DNA from: Sphaerothrix gracilis
GTDB lineage: Bacteria > Cyanobacteriota > Cyanobacteriia > Phormidesmidales > Phormidesmidaceae
Direction: 5' to 3'
DNA length: 64,000 bases
Assembly (NCBI RefSeq): GCF_030405905.1
Contig: NZ_JASATW010000004.1
Location: 1 to 64,000, forward strand
The notes beneath the pieces were generated by a model. That model was not told the origin of the DNA. It searched no databases and worked only from the letters and a program-made list of their open reading frames with translations. Of this stretch, positions 29,026-36,079 are shown piece after piece; the stretch's first letter is position 1; each line of letters opens with the position of its first letter. The position numbers and the translations under genes were made by a program.

Positions 29026-29762
29026 CGAAGCTGGCTCTTCTAACCCCTGAACGACAACAGCAACTGCAGCAGCTCGTAGTACAGCTAGGTCTACCGGCGG
29101 ACACGTCAGTTGACTGGGAGAAACTCAATCAGGCTTTAATTCATCCTTCCTTTCAGTCAAATGAAGCCTACGAGCGCCTAGAGTTTCTCGGTGATGCCGC
29201 TCTGCGGCTGGCCGCCGCCGAGTTTTTGCTGAAGACATTTCCGGAGGCAACGGTAGGTCAGGTGGCCGAATTGCGATCGCAGTTGGTTAGCGATCGGGTT
29301 TTAGCTCGGCTAGCGGATGGCTATGAGCTTGAGTCTTTCTTGCTGCTGTCAGAGGCGGCTATTCGCGATCGGGCCGGGCGGGCTTCTCGCCTAGCAGATG
29401 CCTTTGAGGCGATTTTGGGAGCGCTCTACTTCACGACGCACAACACCGATTTAATTCACCCCTGGCTTGATCCGCACTTCCAGCGGCTAGCTGAAGCCAT
29501 TCGCAGCGATCCGGCCCGGCAAAACTACAAGGCAGCCCTGCAGGAGTGGACGCAGGCTCAATATAAGGTACTGCCTGAATATCGCACCCAGGAAATCAGC
29601 CACAAACACGGCGATCCAGAACGGTTTGAGGCAGTGGTTTGGGTGCAGTCCCGCCAGTGGGGGGAGGGCAAAGGCCCGTCGATTAAGCTGGCTGAACAGG
29701 TGGCTGCTCAGCAGGCTTACTACGCGCTGCAGTCCGCAGCGTTAGATCCGTCTCAACCATGA
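29022..29762 (+). CDS. rnc: Ribonuclease III
   Basis: 246 residues. RNase III cleaves double-stranded RNA, including rRNA precursors. The catalytic domain has the signature ERLEFLGDAAL with Glu54 and Asp58, and the second acidic pair Asp126 and Glu129 in ADAFEAILGALY. A C-terminal dsRNA-binding domain starts near residue 167 (NYKAALQEWTQAQ) and ends with KLAEQVAAQQAYYAL. It starts with GTG at 29022, overlapping the previous stop by four bases, with AAGGAG about ten bases upstream. It overlaps the next gene by four bases (ATGA). Confidence 0.95.
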   Translation: MTKLALLTPERQQQLQQLVVQLGLPADTSVDWEKLNQALIHPSFQSNEAYERLEFLGDAALRLAAAEFLLKTFPEATVGQVAELRSQLVSDRVLARLADGYELESFLLLSEAAIRDRAGRASRLADAFEAILGALYFTTHNTDLIHPWLDPHFQRLAEAIRSDPARQNYKAALQEWTQAQYKVLPEYRTQEISHKHGDPERFEAVVWVQSRQWGEGKGPSIKLAEQVAAQQAYYALQSAALDPSQP

Positions 29763-30772
29763 CTCAGGTCAACTTGGCCATTTTGGGCGCGGGGCGCTGG
29801 GGGACTCACCTACTGCGCAACTTTTTAGCGTTGCCCGACGTGACGGTCAAAGCGGTAGTAGAGCCTGACCCAACTCAGGGCGATCGCATTCAGCAGCAGT
29901 TCACCCTGACTGAAACTCAGCTCCTCGGTGACTGGCAGGCAGCGCTGGCCCTGCCGGATTTGCAGGCCGTCGTTATCGCCACCCCGGCCCAGACCCACTA
30001 CCCCCTCGTCAAAGCCGCCCTGGAGCGGCGGCTGCACGTGCTGGTAGAAAAACCTTTAACCCTGGAACCAGAAACCAGCCTGAAGCTGTGTCAGCTCGCT
30101 CAGCAGCAGGGGGTACAGCTTGTGGTTGACCATACCTATCTGTTTCATCCGGTTGTGGCCCAAGGCCAAGCCCTGCTGACCCAGAGCGAACTCGGCCCGC
30201 TGCGCTACGGCTACGCTACCCGTACCCACTTAGGCCCGGTACGCCAAGATGTAGACGCCCTGTGGGATTTAGCAATTCATGACCTGGCTATTTTTAATGA
30301 CTGGCTGGGCGAAACGCCCTGTGAGGTCAGCGCTCAGGGCCAAACCTGGCTGCAGACTGCGGCTGGGCTGGCCGATCGAGTCTGGGTACAGCTAGCCTAT
30401 CCCAGTGGCTTTCAGGCCAGTCTGCACCTGTGCTGGGCCAATCCAGACAAGCAGCGCCGTTTGTGTATCGTGGGCGATCGCGGCACGCTGATTTTTGACG
30501 AGATGCAGTCAGAGGCTCCCCTGAGGGTGCAGCGAGGCTATTTTGAAACGGCGGCGGGGCGCTACTGGCCGCAGGGAGTGCAGCTAGAAAGCTTACCGGC
30601 GATCACGGCAGAACCGCTGCGTCAGGTTTGCCAGCACTTTATTGACTGCGTCGTTCAAAATCAGCCCTCGGCGCCGTCCTCTGGCTGGGTGGGGGCGGCT
30701 TTAGTACAGCAGCTTGCCTGTATCTCAGCTTCGCTGCATCAGTCGGGCCAGGTTGTGGCGGTGCCGCAATAG
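29759..30772 (+). CDS. Gfo/Idh/MocA family oxidoreductase
   Basis: 337 residues. The N-terminal Rossmann fold has the dinucleotide-binding glycine motif (LGAGRWGTHLLRNF, from about residue 8). HVLVEKPLTL near residue 95 contains the conserved EKP. The C-terminal part has the usual alpha/beta domain with WDLAIHDLAIF, whose HD pair sits at the active site in many relatives. Members oxidise or reduce sugars, inositols or biliverdin with NAD(P); the substrate is not evident. It overlaps rnc by four bases, so it is the third gene of that operon, and it converges on recQ. Confidence 0.88.
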   Translation: MTQVNLAILGAGRWGTHLLRNFLALPDVTVKAVVEPDPTQGDRIQQQFTLTETQLLGDWQAALALPDLQAVVIATPAQTHYPLVKAALERRLHVLVEKPLTLEPETSLKLCQLAQQQGVQLVVDHTYLFHPVVAQGQALLTQSELGPLRYGYATRTHLGPVRQDVDALWDLAIHDLAIFNDWLGETPCEVSAQGQTWLQTAAGLADRVWVQLAYPSGFQASLHLCWANPDKQRRLCIVGDRGTLIFDEMQSEAPLRVQRGYFETAAGRYWPQGVQLESLPAITAEPLRQVCQHFIDCVVQNQPSAPSSGWVGAALVQQLACISASLHQSGQVVAVPQ

Positions 30773-30776
30773 AGCC

Positions 30777-32981
30777 TCAGTCTTTTTGGGCTTTGCGCCA
30801 GGCGGCTTTGACCAGGCGAATCTCGTTGTAGTCGTAGGTGGGGCCGAGGTGCTCTCGCAGTTCGCGCAGGGGGGTATCGCCAATGGCAGCGATCGCCTGC
30901 TGAATAACGGTTTGCCGTTCGCTCGCTACGAGGCGATCGAGTTCGACGGGCTGACCCGCTTCGATTAGGCGGGCGAGGTGATCGCTGATAGTGCTAAGCC
31001 GCAAGCTTCGTTCAATGGCAATTTCGGCAGCGGTGAGTCCTTGCTGATAGAGCCGTAGGGTGGTCAGGTGCGTCTCGGCCAGGGACTGGGAGGCTGAAGC
31101 GACAGGTTTGTTTGGAGCAGTCAGGTTGTGTTCTTGGCAAAACTGAGCGATTTCTGTAGTAAATACTTTGCCGTACTGGGTCAGCTTGCGGCTGCCAACG
31201 CCGGAAATTTGGGCAAATGCCTCTAGGGTTTGGGGTCGCTGCTGGGCCATTTGTCGCAGGCTAGATTCTGCAAATACCACGTAGGGCGGTACGCTTTGCT
31301 CGTCGGCTAGGCGCTTGCGCAGGGCCTTGAGCTGACCCAGCAGGATCGCCGCTTCGGCTGGAATGCGATCGCTCTCAGCAGTCGTAGCCGCTGCCATTTG
31401 CTGCGGAATCGCGACCTGCACTGGGAGCTGACCGCGTAAAATCTGCCAGCTTGCCGCATTTAGCTTGAGTACCGGGTAGCCGTCTGTGGTTTCATCGACT
31501 AGGCGCTGATGTAGCAGCGATCGCCCCAAGAGTCGCCACTCGTCCAGGCTGCGATCTTTGCCAATGCCATAGGTGGAAAGCTGATCGTGCCGTAGCTCCA
31601 GCAGCCGCTTTTTCCGCGACCCTCGCAGCACGTCAATCACGTGGGTCATGCCAAAGCGCTCCCGACAGCGAGCGACGCAGGAGAGGAACTTTTGGGCTTC
31701 AACCGTCCAGTCTTCAATAGGGGGCGGAGAGCAGCAGTTGTCGCAGTGGTCGCAAGTGCCCGCAAACGCCTCACCAAAATAGCCAAGCTGAATCTGACGG
31801 CGACAGACGGCACTTTCGGCATAGTCAATTACCTGCCGGAGCTGCTGGCGGGCAATGCGCTGCTCTCTGGGATCTGGCTTGCGATCGATTAAAAACTCAA
31901 TAGTAGAAATATCGCCATAGCCCAGAAATACGGTGCAGCGGGCGGTCTCTCCGTCTCGCCCGGCCCGGCCCGACTCCTGGTAGTAGCTCTCCAAACTGCG
32001 GGGCAAGTCGTAGTGAACCACAAACCGCACGTCCGGCTTGTTGATGCCCATGCCAAAGGCGATCGTGGCCACAATTACCCGCACGTCATCCCGGATGAAG
32101 CGGCGCTGATTTTCCTGGCGCTGGGTGTCTGATAGTCCTGCGTGGTAGGGCAGGGCCGAAACGCCATCCTGCTGCAATCGCGCCGCAATCTCATCTACCC
32201 GGCGGCGGCTGAGGCAGTAGATAATGCCTGTTCCTTGCTGCTGCTTCACCAGGGATAAAAGCTGTACGTAAGCCTGGCGGCCTTTGGGCTGGACTTCGTA
32301 GTAAAGATTTTGGCGGTTGAAGCTGGTGATATGTAGGGCCGGATTGCGGAGCTGGAGCTGCTGCACGATGTCCTCGCGCACCCGTTCAGTGGCCGTCGCC
32401 GTCAGCGCTAGCATGGGCACAGCGGGATACTGCTGTCGCAGAAACCGGAGCTGGCGGTACTCAGGCCGAAAGTCATGGCCCCAGTCTGAGACGCAGTGGG
32501 CCTCATCAATGGCGAAGGCGGCAATCCCCACGGTCTGTCCTAGCTGTTGCAGCAGCGGTAGGAAAGTCTCGCTCAGCAGCCGCTCTGGGGCAATGTAGAG
32601 TAGTTTAATCTGTCCCTGCAGCAGGGCGGCTTCTCGCTGGCGCAGCTCGTTCAAGGACAGGCTGCTGTTGAGGAATGTCGCGGCAATGCCGTTGTCCTGT
32701 AGGGCTTCCACCTGGTCTTGCATTAGGGCAATCAGAGGCGAAACTACCACCGTTACCCCCAACTTCAGCAGCGCTGGGAGCTGGTAGCACAGAGACTTGC
32801 CGCCGCCTGTGGGCATCACCACCAGGCTGTCACGGTTTTGCAGAACATCTTCAATTACCTGGCGCTGGCGCAGGCGAAACTGGTCGTAGCCGAAGAAGTG
32901 TTTGAGGGCTTTTTCTAAAGAGGGAAAACTGGCCTGATCTAAGGCTGGGCGTATCGAACTATCCAGAGGAAGATTCACCAT
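30777..32981 (-). CDS. recQ: ATP-dependent DNA helicase RecQ
   Basis: 734 residues from ATG 32981; a GTG at 33023 would add 14. Helicase motifs are visible: FGYDQFRLRQRQ (motif 0), MPTGGGKSLCYQLP (Walker A), DEAHCVSDWGHDFRPEY (Walker B and aromatic loop) and QESGRAGRDG (motif VI). The RQC zinc cysteines follow (CRRQ...CDHCDNC). An HRDC domain lies near residues 525-600. The C-terminal end carries an HTH_40-type winged helix (LRLYQQGLTAAEIAIERSL). RecQ unwinds DNA with 3'-5' polarity in recombination and fork repair. It faces the Gfo/Idh gene with a 4-bp gap. Confidence 0.95.
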   Translation of the reverse strand: MVNLPLDSSIRPALDQASFPSLEKALKHFFGYDQFRLRQRQVIEDVLQNRDSLVVMPTGGGKSLCYQLPALLKLGVTVVVSPLIALMQDQVEALQDNGIAATFLNSSLSLNELRQREAALLQGQIKLLYIAPERLLSETFLPLLQQLGQTVGIAAFAIDEAHCVSDWGHDFRPEYRQLRFLRQQYPAVPMLALTATATERVREDIVQQLQLRNPALHITSFNRQNLYYEVQPKGRQAYVQLLSLVKQQQGTGIIYCLSRRRVDEIAARLQQDGVSALPYHAGLSDTQRQENQRRFIRDDVRVIVATIAFGMGINKPDVRFVVHYDLPRSLESYYQESGRAGRDGETARCTVFLGYGDISTIEFLIDRKPDPREQRIARQQLRQVIDYAESAVCRRQIQLGYFGEAFAGTCDHCDNCCSPPPIEDWTVEAQKFLSCVARCRERFGMTHVIDVLRGSRKKRLLELRHDQLSTYGIGKDRSLDEWRLLGRSLLHQRLVDETTDGYPVLKLNAASWQILRGQLPVQVAIPQQMAAATTAESDRIPAEAAILLGQLKALRKRLADEQSVPPYVVFAESSLRQMAQQRPQTLEAFAQISGVGSRKLTQYGKVFTTEIAQFCQEHNLTAPNKPVASASQSLAETHLTTLRLYQQGLTAAEIAIERSLRLSTISDHLARLIEAGQPVELDRLVASERQTVIQQAIAAIGDTPLRELREHLGPTYDYNEIRLVKAAWRKAQKD

Positions 32982-33138
32982 CGAGCTTTCAGACTTTGGG
33001 CTGCCAGCGGCTAAAACTGCCACAGATGTTTATGCTAGAGCACCCGCCTTGCAGGCGTCTATAAGAAATTCTGCGGCGCTGGTAATCTCACCCTGTCACC
33101 ACTGAAATTTTAGAAGACTTTTTATTGATCGCTATTTT

Positions 33139-33177
33139 GCCTGATGCAGCAGTCGGTGTGCATGGGCTTTGTTAGGC
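33139..33177 (-). repeat. Possible half or truncated attC site
   Basis: Read on the minus strand, directly downstream of the SnoaL-like gene, the sequence opens with GCCTAAC. That matches the R'' consensus RYYYAAC. It continues AAAGCCCATGCACACCGAC, which resembles the left half of integron attC sites. The matching right half (GTTRRRY preceded by a complementary L' box) is missing, so the site would be incomplete. Confidence 0.3.
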
Positions 33178-33223
33178 ATCATTCAACGGTGCCTTGATAG
33201 AAAAACTCTCGCTTTGACAAGGA

Positions 33224-33610
33224 TTACTTGAGGTTCCACATCTGCCTTTTAATCAACCATTCACCTGAGTCTTCTTGGTGAAAAAGCCAAGTCTTTGTGG
33301 TTTTGTAAGATCTAGTTGCCCCATCCGCATGGGCGCTCGTGCTTACATTGCCCTCTGCAACCCCGTATACCCATCGATCATCAAGCCGCAGAGCATCCAG
33401 AGGCGTCAATTTAACCCTCCATTTTGCGACATCATAATCCTTCTGTTCATTTTTTGAAATCTCATCTGATCCGTGTTCAGGCTCCGACCCTGGGGGAATC
33501 CGAATCGCGTCTGTAGCGAATAGCTTGCCATAGGCTACCGAATCGTTGGCGCTAACGGCTGCCTGATACTTCTCACACATTGTTTTGAGAACTTCGTCAG
33601 CATCAATCAT
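33224..33610 (-). CDS. SnoaL/DUF4440-like (NTF2-fold) protein
   Basis: 128 residues. The pattern MIDADEVLKTMCEKYQAAVSAND..YGKLFATDAIRIPPGSE followed by a beta-rich half ending EWLIKRQMWN fits the small NTF2-like fold of the SgcJ/EcaC/DUF4440 group. Members are varied enzymes or ligand binders; no specific function can be given. Clear upstream Shine-Dalgarno: AGGAG about ten bases before ATG (minus strand). A possible attC half-site lies just downstream, so this might be a former integron cassette (inference). It is isolated between recQ and the VapBC pair. Confidence 0.7.
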   Translation of the reverse strand: MIDADEVLKTMCEKYQAAVSANDSVAYGKLFATDAIRIPPGSEPEHGSDEISKNEQKDYDVAKWRVKLTPLDALRLDDRWVYGVAEGNVSTSAHADGATRSYKTTKTWLFHQEDSGEWLIKRQMWNLK

Positions 33611-34129
33611 AATTTGTATCTCCTGAGTGAGTATGCTCTCGCAAGTTGTATAGCAGCAGGTGAGGATAATTAAAGCTATCTTCTTGCACAGTCTCTAGGA
33701 ATACCTTCGCACTGATCATTGTCAAACTTACTAGCGCGAAGCTGAATAAAACTGCTACCCGTCCTTCATTAACGAGCAGTTAGAAAAACTCTGGGTAATT
33801 GACTCAGCCTGAATAGATGTAGCCACTGTTAGAATATCTGCTCTACCTGAGCAACAGCAGCTTTTGCAACAGTAAACTATAAATCTTTGAGATTAGCAAA
33901 AGATTTCGCTACACAGAATATAGAATAACTTAGAACACCAAAAAATAGCTTTTCGGCAGTCAGCTCCATCGATTTGTTGTGCCACCGCGTTCGGCTTTGT
34001 CGCCTCGGAGAAAATCGCCGCCTCAAAATACCCTTATAGTTCGAGGAAATCTGCAATTCTAGGTCTTTAGTCAAGGACAGCACTCAAATTAGACCGTGTT
34101 TCAAACGATGTTGAGTTTGCTATGGTTCA
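33611..34129. other. Gene-poor stretch between SnoaL-like gene and vapC
   Basis: About 520 bp. One 68-codon minus-strand frame (33877-34083) exists, but its translation is arginine-rich and unlike a folded protein, so I do not call it. Part of it (minus strand, around 33960-34040) resembles sequence found at the ends of gene cassettes. No terminator or RNA gene was seen. Confidence 0.35.
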
Positions 34130-34528
34130 CTATGCCCAGTTCTCTAGGGATAGATTGGCAATGCGTGAAAACTCTCGTACATTGTTGCTAACCAACGTCA
34201 CGCCAAGGCTTATGGCATGAGCAGCAATCAGCATATCCATCGCCCCGATGATAAGTCCCCTACTTTCCAGATCGCTTCTAATTGAGCCATAGAGGGTCGC
34301 AGCAGCTTGATCAAACTCAACAATTTCTAGTGGAATTAAAAATTGCATCAAGGCACCACGATTTTTCTCTTGCTGCTGGCTCTTGCAAACGCCATATTCT
34401 AGTTCCGCTACGGTGATAGAAGAAATACCAATATCTGATAGAGCTAGGGTGTTGAATCGTGCCAATACCTTGGGAGGTTTTTGCTTAATCAGATAAATAC
34501 AAATGTTGGTATCCAGCAGGTATTGCAT
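34130..34528 (-). CDS. vapC: VapC-type PIN-domain toxin
   Basis: 132 residues. PIN-domain acidic residues are in place: Asp6 in LLDTNICIYLI, Glu43 in ITVAELEYG, Asp98 in AMDMLIAAHA, plus NNVREF near the C-terminus. VapC toxins are Mg-dependent endoribonucleases that cut tRNA or rRNA and are neutralised by VapB. Usual family members have IGPND where this has IGAMD, a small change next to the key Asp. The start codon directly abuts the stop of the upstream antitoxin gene (CTA then CAT on the plus strand), so the pair is one transcript. Confidence 0.88.
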   Translation of the reverse strand: MQYLLDTNICIYLIKQKPPKVLARFNTLALSDIGISSITVAELEYGVCKSQQQEKNRGALMQFLIPLEIVEFDQAAATLYGSIRSDLESRGLIIGAMDMLIAAHAISLGVTLVSNNVREFSRIANLSLENWA

Positions 34529-34756
34529 CTAGAACGCCTCTCGAACGTCGAGGGGGGGCTGCTCTCTAGTGGTCATGAAATCGTCAGAGAATTGTTCTAA
34601 ACTCTCAAACAGAGATTGCCAGGGGTTATCCTTAGCAATTAGGACAACCACACTTCCCACTTTTTTAATGTAAACCTCAGTTCCCGACATTTTGAAGCCT
34701 TCGGGGAAGATCACGATTTGATGGGTGCCATCGGTGCTAATTTGGGCAGTGTTCAT
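34529..34756 (-). CDS. vapB: VapB-type antitoxin
   Basis: 75 residues. An AbrB/MazE-like N-terminal DNA-binding part (QIVIFPEGFKMSGTEVYIKKVG) is followed by a C-terminal tail (NPWQSLFESLEQFSDDFM) of the kind that wraps the PIN toxin. The N-terminal swapped-hairpin domain usually binds the operon's own promoter. It is immediately upstream of vapC. ATG at 34756 is preceded by AGAGGAT. Confidence 0.85.
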   Translation of the reverse strand: MNTAQISTDGTHQIVIFPEGFKMSGTEVYIKKVGSVVVLIAKDNPWQSLFESLEQFSDDFMTTREQPPLDVREAF

Positions 34757-34810
34757 GGCGTAGATCCTCTAGGTAAGTTTGATATTTAAGGCTTCTAGCT
34801 GCTCGTTGAT

Positions 34811-34957
34811 TCAGGTCGTCGCTGTGACTTCGTCTGTCTCTATTGCCCGTTCCACTCCTGTTTTAGCAATTTCTAGCAGTTGTTTGGATTTTTGCTTTAG
34901 TGAAAAAGAAGCTTTCATCTTATCCACAATCTTTTGTTGCTGCGACTTTGGCACGGG
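34811..34957 (-). pseudogene. HsdS remnant (type I restriction specificity subunit, C-terminal end)
   Basis: On the minus strand the frame reads PVPKSQQQKIVDKMKASF, then LKQKSKQLLEIAKTGVERA and a stop at 34811-34813. This is the typical last stretch of HsdS proteins, a coiled coil ending in AIE. The rest of the gene is absent; at about 34957 it joins the RAYT fragment of the 134-bp repeat. No HsdM or HsdR is present. Confidence 0.6.
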
Positions 34958-34958
34958 T

Positions 34959-35092
34959 GATGAAGTAGGTACCGCCTACAATTCCAAGTCTTCGATAGTC
35001 GGGCATAAGAGAATGCAGACCAAGGATTAATGTTAGACAAAATGGTGTGTTTGCTGTTCAACAACGCATCCTAAAAGATCGGCGATCGCACT
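34959..35092 (-). repeat. 134-bp repeat copy 1 with truncated RAYT start
   Basis: It is nearly identical to 39703-39837. Read on the minus strand it contains a REP-like palindrome arm (GTTGTTGAACAGCAAAC) and then ATG at 35006. Translation from there gives MPDYRRLGIVGGTYFIT, the characteristic N-terminus of REP-associated tyrosine transposases. The gene is cut after about 17 codons and fused to the HsdS remnant. Confidence 0.7.
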
Positions 35093-35154
35093 GAGAATGG
35101 CTACAAAGATTAAAAGCCGCCAGTCGTTTCGCTTTGCTTCGAGCTACATTAACC

Positions 35155-35241
35155 GGCTAACGGTTCGCTTGAGCGATTGCAAATAACTTGAAACTCAGCA
35201 CTAATATCTTTTGGCCGTCCACTCCAAGCGAATTGTTATAC
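35155..35241 (-). other. attC-like recombination site
   Basis: The ends form an imperfect inverted repeat. The left arm (35155-35171) begins GGCTAAC; the right arm reads, as reverse complement, GTATAACAATTCGCTTG. Thirteen of 17 positions match, and two mismatches fall exactly in the spacer between R-like (TAAC) and L-like (TTCGCTTG) boxes, as in integron attC sites. Total length of 87 bp is in the attC range. An integron-type integrase remnant lies at 47073. This is a structural resemblance, not proof. Confidence 0.45.
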
Positions 35242-35343
35242 AGCCCAAGTTACCCTGGAGATACAGCTTCATCTTGACGAGCATTATTCTCCCTTTCTCA
35301 TCACCCGTAAATCAAGCCATTTGAGCATCCAGCAAAACTCTAG

Positions 35344-35405
35344 CCTGACATTTTTAGTAAAAATACAAGAAAATAGTTGACAATGTCAGGTGCGTGGGTT
35401 AGCTT
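35344..35405 (+). promoter_or_regulatory. Promoter with palindromic operator for the QueC-like operon
   Basis: A -35 box TTGACA (35377-35382) is followed after 17 bp by TAGCTT (35400-35405) as a weak -10. The -35 lies inside the odd palindrome TGACAATGTCA (35378-35388). A perfect 9-bp inverted repeat, CCTGACATT (35344-35352) and AATGTCAGG (35382-35390), brackets it. The operon encodes an XRE-type DNA-binding protein that could bind here (inference). Confidence 0.5.
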
Positions 35406-35441
35406 TGGGGTATCAAAGAACTCCGAGAGACGGAGGTTGTC

Positions 35442-36074
35442 ATGCCTGATGGAGACATTGTCCATAGCAGACTCAGGCGGCTTTATCAAAAACCGTACAA
35501 GTGGCTTTGTGAAGGAACCGCAACTAACGATGAATGTGCAAGGGCTGTGCTGGAGAAACTCAAGCAAGATATCAAAGCTAAAGGTAATCTCTCCATTGTG
35601 ATGGCTCAAGCAATGGCGGCTAGTGTTGCACAAATAATCAGCAATCTCGAAGGAGCTAGGGAAAGCGACTTTGCCAAACTTAGCGTGGAATTCGACAATC
35701 TAGTTCAGCAGGCAGATGGATCACCCTATATCAAAGAGTTGATACTACGCGCAGGTAAGGGTTATCTCAACGACATTAGAAGTGGACGAGAAGTAGATAT
35801 CACCCATACTTCAGAGGCCATTTGGAGACGGTATGCTCATGAAGTTTACGAATCGGAGTTTAAAGAACGTATTCCATTAACTTCAGAGCACCATGCAGAT
35901 GTTACTCAAGAAATTCTCGACAAGCGAATTGAGGTAATTCAGCCAAGTATAGATTTTGGGATTCAAAAATTTACCCAGACTGCTATCAGGAATCAAAGTG
36001 TAGCCCAATTATCTATGCCCCGACGTTCTTCTCGAAAAGCAATCGATTTAGATGAAGATCTTTTAGCAGGTTAA
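35442..36074 (+). CDS. Unknown protein, first gene of the QueC-like/ImmA-IrrE/PIN operon
   Basis: 210 residues, soluble, mainly helical. I recognise no domain. Residues 28-75 are amphipathic helices (ARAVLEKLKQDIKAKG, MAQAMAASVAQIISNL). The C-terminal 25 residues are basic then acidic (PRRSSRKAIDLDEDLL) and look disordered. GGAGG sits five bases before the ATG. It is 5 bp from the QueC-like gene, so the products are very likely functional partners. It might be the substrate or regulator of the QueC-like enzyme, but nothing in the sequence proves that. It does not resemble QatB as I know it. Confidence 0.75.
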   Translation: MPDGDIVHSRLRRLYQKPYKWLCEGTATNDECARAVLEKLKQDIKAKGNLSIVMAQAMAASVAQIISNLEGARESDFAKLSVEFDNLVQQADGSPYIKELILRAGKGYLNDIRSGREVDITHTSEAIWRRYAHEVYESEFKERIPLTSEHHADVTQEILDKRIEVIQPSIDFGIQKFTQTAIRNQSVAQLSMPRRSSRKAIDLDEDLLAG

Positions 36075-36079
36075 GCAAA

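Noticed and set aside
28778..29050. Alternative plus-strand frame over the zinc-ribbon gene
   Set aside because: It overlaps rnc by 29 bases and lacks the cysteine pairs. The other frame has a good stop-start overlap with rnc.
33877..34083. 68-codon minus-strand reading frame between the SnoaL-like gene and vapC
   Set aside because: The translation is arginine-rich with no family or domain, and composition looks non-coding. It resembles cassette-end sequence, but no complete attC arms were found.
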